From the NCBI RefSeq assembly GCF_900292015.1, contig NZ_LR130759.1, positions 1,984,001 to 2,048,000 of the forward strand: a stretch of 64,000 bases of DNA. Reading direction: 5' to 3'. Shown here piece after piece: positions 29,486 to 42,305 of this stretch (its first letter is position 1; each line of letters starts with the position of its first letter). Source of the DNA: Mycobacterium basiliense (lineage in GTDB: Bacteria > Actinomycetota > Actinomycetes > Mycobacteriales > Mycobacteriaceae). Under the pieces are notes generated by a model. The model ran no database searches, was not told where the DNA came from, and saw nothing but the letters and a program-made list of their open reading frames with translations. Position numbers and translations under genes: made by a program.

Positions 29486-30787
29486 CTAATTGGTGAGTCG
29501 TCGCGATGCCATATGTGCCGCATTTTTTCCTGACTTGGCTGCGGCGCCGGCATGTTCGCCGGGGGGACCGACCGAAGTGCCTAGAAAATAGATGTCGGTA
29601 TCGGGGTCGTAGCTGGAAAGCTTGCCAAAGCCGGCCGGCGGTACATATGGGCTCGGGGCGCTGGAAAGGCCGAGGAGGTCTTCGTACTCCGCGGGAGATA
29701 GGAAGCGCTGATAGATTACGGATTCCCGGAATCCCGGCATGCTTTGTTCGATAGTGCTCAGGATGTACGCGCAGAGCTCTTGCCGCCGATCGGTGGATGG
29801 ATTTCGCTCGCCCCGTGGCAGGGGAATGACGGCGTTGATGGTGTAGTGATCCGGCTGCTCCGGTAGGTCAGAACGAAAGATGTGGAAGCTTGGTGGATGA
29901 GCCCGCAGACCGGCGTCGAGTCGGCGCAACTCCTCAGCGATGCCCGCGTGAAACCATGCGATTGTGTGGTAGCGGCGTGGGTAGGGAAAGGATTTGCGGA
30001 CGGCAAGGAGAAACAATGCCGCCTCGAGGCCGGGTTTAGTGCCTGACGGGAAATGGTTCCAACGGCCCTGGCTGGACAGGACGGCGCGCGCCCAAAAAGT
30101 TCCGGCGGATGTGTGTACGCGCTTGTCGGTACCGTCGGGCTCGACGGCTAGGGATGCACACCCAAAACGCAGTTGTCCGCCCAGCATCTCAAAACGCCGG
30201 ACCATCGCGTCGATCATTCGGCGCGGACCCCCGACCGGGGTGCGGCTTTTCTCGTAGCCGTAATCGAGTTCTTTGGAGAAATTCTGCTGTATTTCGCCGA
30301 CCGTCACATCGTCTGGGGAACGCATCAACGCGTAGATAGGAATGCAAGCGGCGGCCGCAAGCAGCGGATCTTGCAGATGTGCGTCGATGAGCTGGCCAAC
30401 CGTCTGCTGTGGGGTCCGGCGCGCAGCGCGGATTGCGGACAGAATGCCGGGGGATCGGCGAACGAGTTTCAGCGACGTCGACACGGTCGGCGGCAGATTG
30501 ATGGCATGACTTCCGAGATGAAAGCGGGCCTTGGGCGCCAGGAATTCAGCTTTGACACCCAGCGCGACGAGGCTTTGTTCCAGGCCGCGACCGAAGTCGT
30601 TGCAGCCGGTGACAAACTCGTAGCCATCGATGAAAAATGTCCCGCAGAGTCCGCCCGGAACCGTGCGGCGCTCCAGGATCAGAGTGCTAATGCCCTGTTG
30701 CTGGAGATAGATGCCGGCGGTGAGCCCGGCGATGCCACTGCCGACTACTATCGCATCGAATCGATATGAGAGGTCTAGAGCGCGCAT
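29486..30787 (-). CDS. FAD-dependent oxidoreductase, phytoene desaturase (CrtI)-like, 433 aa
   Basis: N-terminal FAD-binding motif FDAIVVGSGIAGLTAGIYLQQQG followed by ERRTVPGGLCGTF, the CrtI/all-trans-retinol saturase pattern. Mid-region LDYGYEKSRTPVGGPRRMIDAMVRRFEMLGG is also conserved in that group, and the C-terminus has TDIYFLGTSVGPPGEHAGAAAKSGKNAA. ATG 30787 begins directly at the Rossmann fold; upstream in-frame codons (to 30988) have no similarity. No isoprenoid or phytoene synthase gene is nearby, so carotenoid work is unlikely; desaturation or saturation of the oxoamine lipid made by the downstream enzyme is more plausible (inference). Confidence 0.85.
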   Translation of the reverse strand: MRALDLSYRFDAIVVGSGIAGLTAGIYLQQQGISTLILERRTVPGGLCGTFFIDGYEFVTGCNDFGRGLEQSLVALGVKAEFLAPKARFHLGSHAINLPPTVSTSLKLVRRSPGILSAIRAARRTPQQTVGQLIDAHLQDPLLAAAACIPIYALMRSPDDVTVGEIQQNFSKELDYGYEKSRTPVGGPRRMIDAMVRRFEMLGGQLRFGCASLAVEPDGTDKRVHTSAGTFWARAVLSSQGRWNHFPSGTKPGLEAALFLLAVRKSFPYPRRYHTIAWFHAGIAEELRRLDAGLRAHPPSFHIFRSDLPEQPDHYTINAVIPLPRGERNPSTDRRQELCAYILSTIEQSMPGFRESVIYQRFLSPAEYEDLLGLSSAPSPYVPPAGFGKLSSYDPDTDIYFLGTSVGPPGEHAGAAAKSGKNAAHMASRRLTN

Positions 30788-31268
30788 ATTGTTTTCGGTA
30801 GCTGGATGCCGATATCGACATATTTTGGGCGTGACCAGTTCACGATATTTTCCCGGAGTCGCACGGCGTTTGTTGACCCATCCGTCGCGAACCTTCCCGC
30901 GATAAAATATCGATCTGGTGGCACATTTGTGCACCCTCTCCGCAACCCACGACAACTCGGCCGTCGGCTGGTGTTCGCTGACAGGCAAAGCAGTTTGGAG
31001 GAATCGTCATGTCAGGGGGCCGCAATGACGTCCATGCGGGCTAATGATGCACAGCTTGTCGCAGCAATTCACGGGCATTTCTTCCGAACCGGTAGCGAAC
31101 GGGTGTGCAGTATGCATATTTGCGGTGTGATGTGCTCGTGGTGTTTGTTGGGTCGTTGCGACGGTCGCGTTCGGCGGCGGTGCCGACCGCCCACGTGCCC
31201 ACCTGGACACCCACCCGGACCGAATGCCGGGCAACTCCGGATGCTTGCTCGGCGCTAGGGTGAGCGCC
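30788..31268. other. 481-bp intergenic region between the biosynthetic pair and thyX
   Basis: No convincing gene. The side next to the CrtI-like start is AT-rich for this genome, with repeated ATATTTT patterns (30811-30826, 30843-30851 and, inverted, 30900-30913) around a 15-bp palindrome. The thyX side shows nothing distinct. Confidence 0.5.
30830..30844. promoter_or_regulatory. Palindrome CGTGA-N5-TCACG upstream of the CrtI-like gene
   Basis: CGTGACCAGTTCACG, perfect 5-bp arms, centred 50 bp before the ATG at 30787. Flanked on both sides by ATATTTT tracts. Arm sequence resembles half of the Crp site TGTGA-N6-TCACA, but the spacer is 5, so a dedicated regulator is equally possible. Confidence 0.45.
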
Positions 31269-33042
<1,774 letters not shown>

Positions 33043-33060
33043 GCTGTAGGTGAGTCACAG

Positions 33061-34737
33061 GTGAACGAAGACCTTCCCCCGCCCGGCCCGTTGGCCGCAG
33101 GTGGGCTGCGGGTCACCGCTCTCGGCGGAATCAACGAAATCGGCCGCAACATGACGGTTTTCGAACATCTGGGACGGCTGCTGATCATCGACTGCGGGGT
33201 ACTTTTTCCGACCCACGACGAGCCGGGCGTCGATTTGATCCTGCCCGATCTGCGGCATATCGAGGATCGGTTGGATGACATCGACGCCTTGGTGCTCACC
33301 CACGCCCACGAGGACCACATCGGGGCGATCCCGTTTCTGCTCAAGTTGCGGCCAGACATCCCGATCGTCGGCTCGAAGTTCACCTTGGCATTGGTTGCCG
33401 CCAAATGTCGGGAGCACCGCATCAAGCCGGTGTTGGTCCACGTCGCGGAGGGACAGAGCAGCAGACACGGGGTTTTCGAGTGCGAGTACTTCGCAGTTAA
33501 TCATTCGATTCCGGATGCGCTGGCCATCGCCGTCTACACCGGCGCGGGAACCGTCCTGCACACCGGCGACATCAAGCTCGATCAACTACCCCTCGACGGC
33601 CGCCCGACGGATCTGCCTGGGATGTCACGGCTCGGTGACGCCGGTGTGGATCTGTTTCTGTGTGATTCCACCAACTCCGAAATCCCGGGTGTCGGACCGT
33701 CCGAAAGTGAAGTGGGCCCGACGGTGCACCGGCTGATACGGGGCGCCGGGGGCCGGGTCATTGTGGCGTGTTTTGCCTCGAATGTGGACCGGGTGCAACA
33801 GATCATCGATGCCGCGGTGGCGTTGGGCCGGCGGGTGTCGTTCGTCGGGCGATCGATGGTGCGCAACATGGGTATCGCGCGGGAACTGGGATTCCTGCGG
33901 GTTGACAATTCCGACCTGGTCGACATCGCTGCCGCCGAGATGTTGCCGCCCGACCAGGTGGTGCTGATCACCACCGGCACCCAGGGCGAGCCGATGTCGG
34001 CGCTGTCGCGCATGTCGCGTGGCGAACATCGCAGCATCACACTGACTTCGGGTGACCTCATCGTGCTGTCGTCGTCACTGATCCCAGGCAACGAGGAGGC
34101 GGTTTACGGCGTTATCGATTCGCTCTCCAAGATCGGCGCCCGGGTCGTCACCAACGCCCAAGCCAGAGTGCATGTTTCCGGCCACGCGTACGCCGGTGAA
34201 CTGCTCTTTTTGTACAACGGGGTGCGGCCCCGTCACGTCATGCCGGTGCACGGAACGTGGCGGATGCTTCGGGCCAACGCCAAACTGGCCGCCAGCGCCG
34301 GGGTGCCGGAGGACTCAATTCTGTTGGCGGAGAATGGTGTCAGCGTCGACCTGGTTGATGGCAAGGCCTCGATCGCGGGCGCGGTGCCGGTCGGCAAGAT
34401 GTTCGTCGACGGGCTGATCACCGGCGACGTCGGCGAGATCACCCTGGGTGAACGGCTCATCCTGTCGTCCGGCTTCGTCGCCGTGACCGTGGTGGTGCAT
34501 CGTGGCACCGGGCGTCCGGCGGCGGTGCCGCATCTGCATTCGCGCGGCTTTTCCGAGGATCCCAAGGCGCTCGAACCTGCCGTGCGCAAGGTCGAAGCCG
34601 AGCTGGAATCATTGGTCGCTGCCAGCGTCATTGACCCCATCCGGATCGCGCAGGGTGTGCGTCGCACGCTCGGCAAGTGGGTGGGCGAAACCTACCGCCG
34701 GCAGCCGATGATTGTGCCGACGGTTATCGAGGTCTGA
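33061..34737 (+). CDS. rnj: Ribonuclease J, 558 aa
   Basis: Metallo-beta-lactamase/beta-CASP nuclease: THAHEDHIG zinc motif, HTGDIKLD, CDSTNSE, the beta-CASP region with FASNVDRVQQIIDAA and the C-terminal HVSGHA. Degrades and matures RNA with endo- and 5'-exonuclease activity. Length 558 equals Rv2752c. GTG start. Ends 5 bp from the convergent methyltransferase gene, leaving no room for a terminator between them. Confidence 0.96.
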   Translation: MNEDLPPPGPLAAGGLRVTALGGINEIGRNMTVFEHLGRLLIIDCGVLFPTHDEPGVDLILPDLRHIEDRLDDIDALVLTHAHEDHIGAIPFLLKLRPDIPIVGSKFTLALVAAKCREHRIKPVLVHVAEGQSSRHGVFECEYFAVNHSIPDALAIAVYTGAGTVLHTGDIKLDQLPLDGRPTDLPGMSRLGDAGVDLFLCDSTNSEIPGVGPSESEVGPTVHRLIRGAGGRVIVACFASNVDRVQQIIDAAVALGRRVSFVGRSMVRNMGIARELGFLRVDNSDLVDIAAAEMLPPDQVVLITTGTQGEPMSALSRMSRGEHRSITLTSGDLIVLSSSLIPGNEEAVYGVIDSLSKIGARVVTNAQARVHVSGHAYAGELLFLYNGVRPRHVMPVHGTWRMLRANAKLAASAGVPEDSILLAENGVSVDLVDGKASIAGAVPVGKMFVDGLITGDVGEITLGERLILSSGFVAVTVVVHRGTGRPAAVPHLHSRGFSEDPKALEPAVRKVEAELESLVAASVIDPIRIAQGVRRTLGKWVGETYRRQPMIVPTVIEV

Positions 34738-34742
34738 GGGGC

Positions 34743-35615
34743 TCAGATCTTCTCCGCATACGCTGACCATTCGATCTGCGATGCCTTGAGCGTACGGCCG
34801 GTGGGTTCGACATAACGGTGAACGAGGTCGTCCGGCCCGGCCTGCTCGACCAGCCGCCACCCGTACTCGGCAAGGAATTCCGGTACCTGCTCGGGCAGCA
34901 GTCCGAAATGCCACAGCTGCCGTCGTTGCCGGACCGACCGGTAGAGCGTGCGCGTGCCGTACCGATTCGTGCCGTCAATGAAGTCGCGCCGCACGTAGGT
35001 GAAGACCAGGCGACTGCCGGGCGCGGCCACCCGCAGTCCCTCCAGGGTTCGCCGGACCGCCCGTTCGGTGAGGTACTGGGTGACCCCTTCGCAGATGAAA
35101 AACACGCGATGGTCGGGGAGATAGCCGTGCTCGGCCAATGCGGTCAGGAGGTCATCTTCTTCGAAGTCCAACGCCACCAGCCGAACCGACAGCGGCAGCT
35201 CACCGAGCACCCGTCGTACCGTCTTCGCCTTCCGGGCAACGTTGATCGGCAGATCCACCTCGAAGATCGGCATCCGAATGCGGCGGGTCAATCGGTAGGC
35301 GCGGGTGTCTAGTCCGGCACCGAGAATGACGACGGCGTCGATGCCATCGAGTGCCTCGGAAAGTTTGTCGCCGATAAACCGCTTGCGGCAGGCCAGGTTC
35401 GCCCACAGTCCCCGGCCGGACCACTCTGACCAGCCGATAACGAAGCGCCTGATCGGAGCGGGTCGGGTGGCGCTGACCAGCCAGCGCAGCGGTCTGGGCA
35501 GAAACAAGTCCGCCAGGTCGTCGTCGACCAGCCGACGTTCGGGCGGCTCGTTTTGTTCCACGGCAGCCAACACCATCGGGCCGAAGGCGGTCTGCGCAGC
35601 GGGATTTCGGGCCAT
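34743..35615 (-). CDS. SAM-dependent methyltransferase, leucine carboxyl methyltransferase-like (Rv2751-like), 290 aa
   Basis: Family features: VVILGAGLDTRAYRL (SAM-binding), IFEVDLPINVARKAK, FICEGVTQYLTERAV and LVFTYVRRDFI. Mycobacteria have many of these S-adenosylmethionine methyltransferases of unknown target. ATG 35615 preferred over TTG 35618. Its start directly follows the stop of the SDR at 35619, so it belongs to the ABM-SDR-methyltransferase unit. Confidence 0.88.
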   Translation of the reverse strand: MARNPAAQTAFGPMVLAAVEQNEPPERRLVDDDLADLFLPRPLRWLVSATRPAPIRRFVIGWSEWSGRGLWANLACRKRFIGDKLSEALDGIDAVVILGAGLDTRAYRLTRRIRMPIFEVDLPINVARKAKTVRRVLGELPLSVRLVALDFEEDDLLTALAEHGYLPDHRVFFICEGVTQYLTERAVRRTLEGLRVAAPGSRLVFTYVRRDFIDGTNRYGTRTLYRSVRQRRQLWHFGLLPEQVPEFLAEYGWRLVEQAGPDDLVHRYVEPTGRTLKASQIEWSAYAEKI

Positions 35616-35618
35616 CAA

Positions 35619-36449
35619 CTACCTCTTATTCACATAGCCCGCGTCGACCGGCAAGGCGACGCCGGTGATGTATCGGGCCTCGTCGGACGCCAGCCACGCA
35701 ACGGCATCGGCAATGTCATCGGCCTGCAGAATCTGCACCGGCAAGGCGTTTCCTGCGCCCAGCGCACCTGTGCCTGCAGCCAACTCGGCAAGCCATTGCA
35801 GGGTGAACTCATTGTTGATCATCGGGGTGTCAACCCCCGATGGATGTACCGAGTTTACCCGGATGCTATGCGGTGCAAGCAAATTAGCGTATAGCCGCAT
35901 CAAACCCACAAGTCCGTGCTTTGCGGCGGTGTAGCCGATGGAGCCGGCATCGGCGCTGCCGATACCGGCCAGCCCGGCGGACGAACTGATCAGGACAATC
36001 GATCCGCCGGCGCCCTGTTCGATCATGGTCGGAATTGCGATATCCACGGTGTGGAAGGCGCCGGTGAGGTTGACGTCGATGACATCGTGCCAACCGTCCA
36101 CCCCCGCCTGCATTGGGGCGATGCCGGCGTTGGCGATGACGATATCGAGTCGGCCGAACTCGCCCAGGCCAGCTTGCAACGCGTTGGTCAGCGAGGCGCG
36201 ATCACGCACATCGGCTTGCTCGGCCACGACGTGGGCGCCGGTGTCCGCTACAAGCTTGGCGGTGAGCGCTAAGTCGTCGGCGGTGCCCAGCGGATATGGC
36301 ACGCTGTCGATCTGCTCGCACAAATCGACCGCGATCACGTTGGCGCCGGCACCGGCCAGCCGCACCGCGTGCGCACGCCCCTGACCGCGTGCGGCTCCGG
36401 TGATGAACGCGACCCGGCCGCTTAGGGGGCCTTCGAGTGGTCGGCCCAT
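35619..36449 (-). CDS. Mycofactocin-type short-chain dehydrogenase (Rv2750-like), 276 aa
   Basis: SDR with [15 protein letters not shown] cofactor loop, ANAGIA, ISSSAGL and [10 protein letters not shown]. The insert following strand 2, [26 protein letters not shown], is the mark of the mycofactocin-coupled SDR group, enzymes that hold NAD(H) tightly and pass electrons to the peptide-derived redox cofactor mycofactocin. ATG 36449 overlaps the ABM stop by one base. Physiological alcohol substrate unknown. Confidence 0.88.
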   Translation of the reverse strand: MGRPLEGPLSGRVAFITGAARGQGRAHAVRLAGAGANVIAVDLCEQIDSVPYPLGTADDLALTAKLVADTGAHVVAEQADVRDRASLTNALQAGLGEFGRLDIVIANAGIAPMQAGVDGWHDVIDVNLTGAFHTVDIAIPTMIEQGAGGSIVLISSSAGLAGIGSADAGSIGYTAAKHGLVGLMRLYANLLAPHSIRVNSVHPSGVDTPMINNEFTLQWLAELAAGTGALGAGNALPVQILQADDIADAVAWLASDEARYITGVALPVDAGYVNKR

Positions 36450-36763
36450 CAGGGGCGGAGCTGTCCTTTGCCTGCGTCGCCGGCGGGAATAGGCTGCATC
36501 AGCTTGATGTCCGGGGGCCCGGCAAGATGCTCGCCCGCCGCCGTGAACATGTTGGCGACCGCGGGCGCGGTGCTGTGTGCGCGAAGTGCCTCTTCGTCGG
36601 CCCATTGCTCGATGAACACGAAGGTCTCGCCCGTGTGGTGCAGCGAGTAGAGCTGGCAGCCGGGTTCGTTGTGTACCTCGGTGACCGCGGCGGTGAGGAT
36701 GTCGCGGACGGTGTCGACCGATTCGGGCTTGACGGTCAGCGTGGCGACGACAACGACGGGCAT
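36449..36763 (-). CDS. Antibiotic biosynthesis monooxygenase (ABM) domain protein (Rv2749-like), 104 aa
   Basis: Single ABM/dimeric alpha-beta barrel domain: [56 protein letters not shown]. Such proteins oxidise or isomerise aromatic or quinone-like substrates without cofactor; some only bind them. Length 104 equals Rv2749. First gene of a three-gene unit with SDR and methyltransferase. Confidence 0.88.
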   Translation of the reverse strand: MPVVVVATLTVKPESVDTVRDILTAAVTEVHNEPGCQLYSLHHTGETFVFIEQWADEEALRAHSTAPAVANMFTAAGEHLAGPPDIKLMQPIPAGDAGKGQLRP

Positions 36764-36929
36764 GCTTTGAGCCTCCTGGCTATTCCGCGGGTTACGGGCG
36801 GCATGACTAGGTCACTTTTCGTCACCCTACTCAGGTCTCCGGATAACGAGACGGGCACGTACTGGAGAAGCTGCCGTTACCAGTGTGGCATGTGGTGCGG
36901 ATGAGGTAATTGCGACTAGGCTGGCACGC

Positions 36930-39476
<2,547 letters not shown>

Positions 39477-39687
39477 TCGTCGTCGGGCCGCGCCTTGGTT
39501 TCGCCGGTGCACCGGACGGCGCCATCGGGCGGACCCGGTCGGCAAAATCCCCTGGATGAAGCCGAAATTTCAGGAAGACAGCGGTGCGGAGTTGGCTACC
39601 ATCAGCGGTCGGTGGCAGGCGAATCGAGTGTTGCCGACCGGCAGGCGGAACAATCCACCAAGCGGGCGTCCAGCTGTGCCCAGCGCA

Positions 39688-40203
39688 TCAGAGCACCAAC
39701 AGCATCCGGGTGTTGCCCAAGATGTTGGGTTTGACGTAGCTCAGGTCAAGAAATTCGGCGACACCGAGGTCGTAGGACCGGCACATCTCTTCGAATACTT
39801 CCGCGGTAACCGGTGTGCCCTCGATTTCGGTGAAGCCATGCTTGCCAAAGAATTCGGTCTCAAAGGTCAATACGAACAACCGCTCCAGCTGAAGTTCCCG
39901 GGCGACCTCGAGCAGCCTATTGACAATTGCGTGCCCGACACCGTGTCCGGTCATAGCGGGGTCCACGGCGACGGTGCGAATTTCACCCAGATCCGACCAC
40001 AATACGTGCAGCGCCCCGCAACCGACCACGTTGCCCTCGTGTTCGGCCACCCAGATCTCCTGAACCGCTTCATAAAGCGTCACCAGGTTCTTTTCCAGCA
40101 GGATCCGTCCCGCGTAGGTGTCGACGAGCTTTTTTATCGCTGGAACATCTGAAGTTCGGGCGCGCCGGACGACCGGTCGGAAATCCGGTTGGCTTTCAGT
40201 CAC
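39688..40203 (-). CDS. argA: N-acetylglutamate synthase, short GNAT type (Rv2747-like), 171 aa
   Basis: Single GNAT domain: VRRARTSDVPAIKKLVDTYAGRILLEKNLVTLYE, GCGALHVLWSDLGEIRTVAVDPAMTGHGVGHAIVNRL with the acetyl-CoA loop. This short form replaces classical ArgA in mycobacteria for the first step of arginine synthesis. GTG start at 40203. The convergent gap to ftsK, 39477-39687 (211 bp), shows no hairpin or gene. Confidence 0.9.
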   Translation of the reverse strand: MTESQPDFRPVVRRARTSDVPAIKKLVDTYAGRILLEKNLVTLYEAVQEIWVAEHEGNVVGCGALHVLWSDLGEIRTVAVDPAMTGHGVGHAIVNRLLEVARELQLERLFVLTFETEFFGKHGFTEIEGTPVTAEVFEEMCRSYDLGVAEFLDLSYVKPNILGNTRMLLVL

Positions 40204-40260
40204 GGGAGAACAGTATCGACATCGGGGACGGGTGGGCTGATCAACCGCTATTCTGTTGCC

Positions 40261-40857
40261 GTGTCAGGGCAGCCGCAAACGGGTCAGATGCCAGGAACCG
40301 CACGTATCGCTAACCTTGCCAATATCCTGACTGGCCTGCGGCTGGTGCTGGTCCCGATTTTCTTGTATGCGCTGTTCTATGACGGCGGTCACCAAACGAC
40401 GGCTCGAGTTGTGGCATGGGCGATTTTCGCGGTTGCCAGCATTACCGATCGTTTCGACGGATTGCTGGCCCGCAACTATGGCATGGCCACCGAATTCGGC
40501 GCTTTTGTCGATCCGATAGCCGACAAGACGCTGATGGGGGCGTCGCTGATCGGCCTGTCGATGTTGGGCGATCTGCCGTGGTGGGTGACGGTATTGATCC
40601 TGACCCGCGAACTCGGGGTGACCGCGTTACGGCTGGCTCTGATTCGCCGCAATGTCATTCCCTCCAGCTGGGGTGGCAAGCTCAAGACCGTGGTACAGGC
40701 GGTGGCGATCGGTCTGTTCGTGCTGCCGCTCTCGGGGGCGCTGCACATGGTGGCCGTGGTGGTGATGGCGATTGCCGTCGTACTCACCGTGGTGACCGGC
40801 ATCGACTACCTGCTATCGACAGTCAGGGAGATTCGCGCGACCAACCGCGGATCCTAG
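40261..40857 (+). CDS. pgsA3: CDP-alcohol phosphatidyltransferase, PgsA3, about 198 aa
   Basis: Integral membrane enzyme with the CDP-alcohol phosphotransferase motif D-G-x2-A-R-x8-G-x3-D-x3-D as [23 protein letters not shown]; five to six helices. Probably phosphatidylglycerophosphate synthase or cardiolipin-related. GTG 40261 is the first start lying beyond the argA promoter region; conservation with H37Rv extends a few residues upstream (RYSVAV), so an unusual earlier start is possible. Upstream of the stress operon clgR-pspA. Confidence 0.9.
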   Translation: MSGQPQTGQMPGTARIANLANILTGLRLVLVPIFLYALFYDGGHQTTARVVAWAIFAVASITDRFDGLLARNYGMATEFGAFVDPIADKTLMGASLIGLSMLGDLPWWVTVLILTRELGVTALRLALIRRNVIPSSWGGKLKTVVQAVAIGLFVLPLSGALHMVAVVVMAIAVVLTVVTGIDYLLSTVREIRATNRGS

Positions 40858-40863
40858 GTACCG

Positions 40864-40889
40864 GGAACCACACCACGTCGCGCGGCGTT
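40864..40889 (+). promoter_or_regulatory. SigE-like ECF promoter upstream of clgR
   Basis: GGAAC at 40864-40868, 17-base spacer, CGTT at 40886-40889: fits the mycobacterial SigE/SigH-type -35/-10 pair. It lies about 72 bp before the clgR ATG and 7 bp after the pgsA3 stop. The clgR-pspA operon of M. tuberculosis is known to be SigE-driven under envelope stress. Confidence 0.68.
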
Positions 40890-40961
40890 CACCTAAAGAC
40901 CATTGCTTTTGGGTACTTATTCGGTGTCGTAACAGGCTTGTGGCGGATGAAGGAGACCACG

Positions 40962-41321
40962 ATGACGTCCTTGGTGCGTGAGGTCATTGGCGACGTGCTG
41001 CGCGAAGCCCGGACTTCGCAGGGCCGGACGCTGCGCGAGGTATCCGATGCGGCGCGGGTAAGCCTGGGATATCTGTCGGAGGTGGAGCGCGGCCGCAAGG
41101 AGCCGTCCAGCGAGCTGCTCAACGCGATCTGTGACGCGTTGCAGATCCCGCTGTCGGGGGTACTAGTCGGCGCGGGCGAGCGGATGGCGTCCGAGGAGCG
41201 CGCCTCTCAGGCCGCACCAACGCAGGCCGCACCAACGCAGGCCGCAACGGCGACCGGCGCCACCATCGATGCCCAGACCAAGGTGGTCATTCCAGCCGTG
41301 GCGTCGCTAGCGGTGGCTTGA
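40962..41321 (+). CDS. clgR: Transcriptional regulator ClgR, 119 aa
   Basis: Cro/C1-type helix-turn-helix in [54 protein letters not shown]-terminal tail [14 protein letters not shown], ending in AVA-type residues that in M. tuberculosis make ClgR a Clp protease substrate. Activates clpP1P2, clpC1 and the psp genes. AAGGAGA at 40950-40956 fixes ATG 40962. About 7 residues longer than H37Rv ClgR because of a 15-bp tandem repeat (AAPTQ)2. Confidence 0.95.
   Translation: MTSLVREVIGDVLREARTSQGRTLREVSDAARVSLGYLSEVERGRKEPSSELLNAICDALQIPLSGVLVGAGERMASEERASQAAPTQAAPTQAATATGATIDAQTKVVIPAVASLAVA
41211..41240 (+). repeat. 15-bp in-frame tandem repeat in clgR
   Basis: GCCGCACCAACGCAG at 41211-41225 and again at 41226-41240, partial third copy following. 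Adds AAPTQ units to the flexible linker between the DNA-binding domain and the degradation tail. Copy number is likely to vary among strains. Confidence 0.8.
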
Positions 41322-41477
41322 ACGTCAACCGGCGAAGCTGGTGGCGACTAGTTATCCGACCACGGGTGGGGAGATCGGCCCCGACCCACTAAATTGAGCG
41401 ACAGGGTAAGCGCTGAGCCCAACTGGGCCCATCCGGGCCGACCCCGGGAATACAAGTAACGAAGGCGGAGCTAACTG

Positions 41478-42290
41478 ATGGCCAATCCGTTCGTCAAAGC
41501 GTGGAAGTACCTCATGGCGCTGTTCAACTCCAAGATTGACGAGCACGCCGACCCAAAGGTGCAGATTCAGCAGGCCATCGAGGAAGCACAGCGTACCCAC
41601 CAAGCGCTGACCCAACAGGCCGCGCAAGTGATCGGCAACCAGCGCCAACTGGAGATGAGGCTCAACCGGCAACTGGCGGACATCGAAAAGCTGCAGGTAA
41701 ACGTGCGCCAGGCGCTGACTCTAGCGGACCAGGCCACCGCAACCGGAGACGCCGCCAAGGCGACCGAGTACAACAACGCTGCCGAGGCGTTCGCCGCCCA
41801 GCTGGTGACCGCCGAGCAAAGCGTCGAAGACCTCAAGGCGCTGCACGATCAGGCGCTGAACGCGGCCGCCCAGGCCAAGCGGGCTGTCGAACAGAACTCG
41901 ATGGTGTTGCAACAGAAGATCGCCGAACGTACCAAGCTGCTCAGCCAGCTCGAGCAGGCGAAGATGCAGGAGCAGGTCAGTGCGTCGCTGCGGTCGATGA
42001 GTGAGCTCGCCGCCCCGGGCAACGTCCCGAGCCTCGATGAGGTGCGCGACAAGATCGAACGTCGGTACGCCACCGCGCTCGGGCAGGCCGAGCTGGCCGA
42101 GAGCTCGGTGCAGGGCCGCATGCTCGAGGTCCAGCAGGCCGGCGTGCAGATGGCGGGCCATTCCAGGTTGGAACAGATCCGGGCGTCGATGCGTGGAGAA
42201 GCCCTACCGGCCGGCGGTGCCACTCCCGGCGCCGCCCCGGCGGCCGAAGCCGGCGGACCGGTCGCCGAGAAACCTTTCGGTCAGCAGTAG
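41478..42290 (+). CDS. pspA: PspA/IM30 family envelope stress protein (35-kDa antigen), 270 aa
   Basis: All-helical coiled-coil protein: [37 protein letters not shown] amphipathic helix then long heptads up to about residue 230, with a Pro/Ala-rich tail [19 protein letters not shown]. Length 270 equals Rv2744c. Forms membrane-protective oligomers with PspM. ATG 41478 follows GAAGGCGGAGC. Third in pgsA3-clgR-pspA-pspM. Confidence 0.96.
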   Translation: MANPFVKAWKYLMALFNSKIDEHADPKVQIQQAIEEAQRTHQALTQQAAQVIGNQRQLEMRLNRQLADIEKLQVNVRQALTLADQATATGDAAKATEYNNAAEAFAAQLVTAEQSVEDLKALHDQALNAAAQAKRAVEQNSMVLQQKIAERTKLLSQLEQAKMQEQVSASLRSMSELAAPGNVPSLDEVRDKIERRYATALGQAELAESSVQGRMLEVQQAGVQMAGHSRLEQIRASMRGEALPAGGATPGAAPAAEAGGPVAEKPFGQQ

Positions 42291-42305
42291 GACGGGCGTC
42301 CGCAC

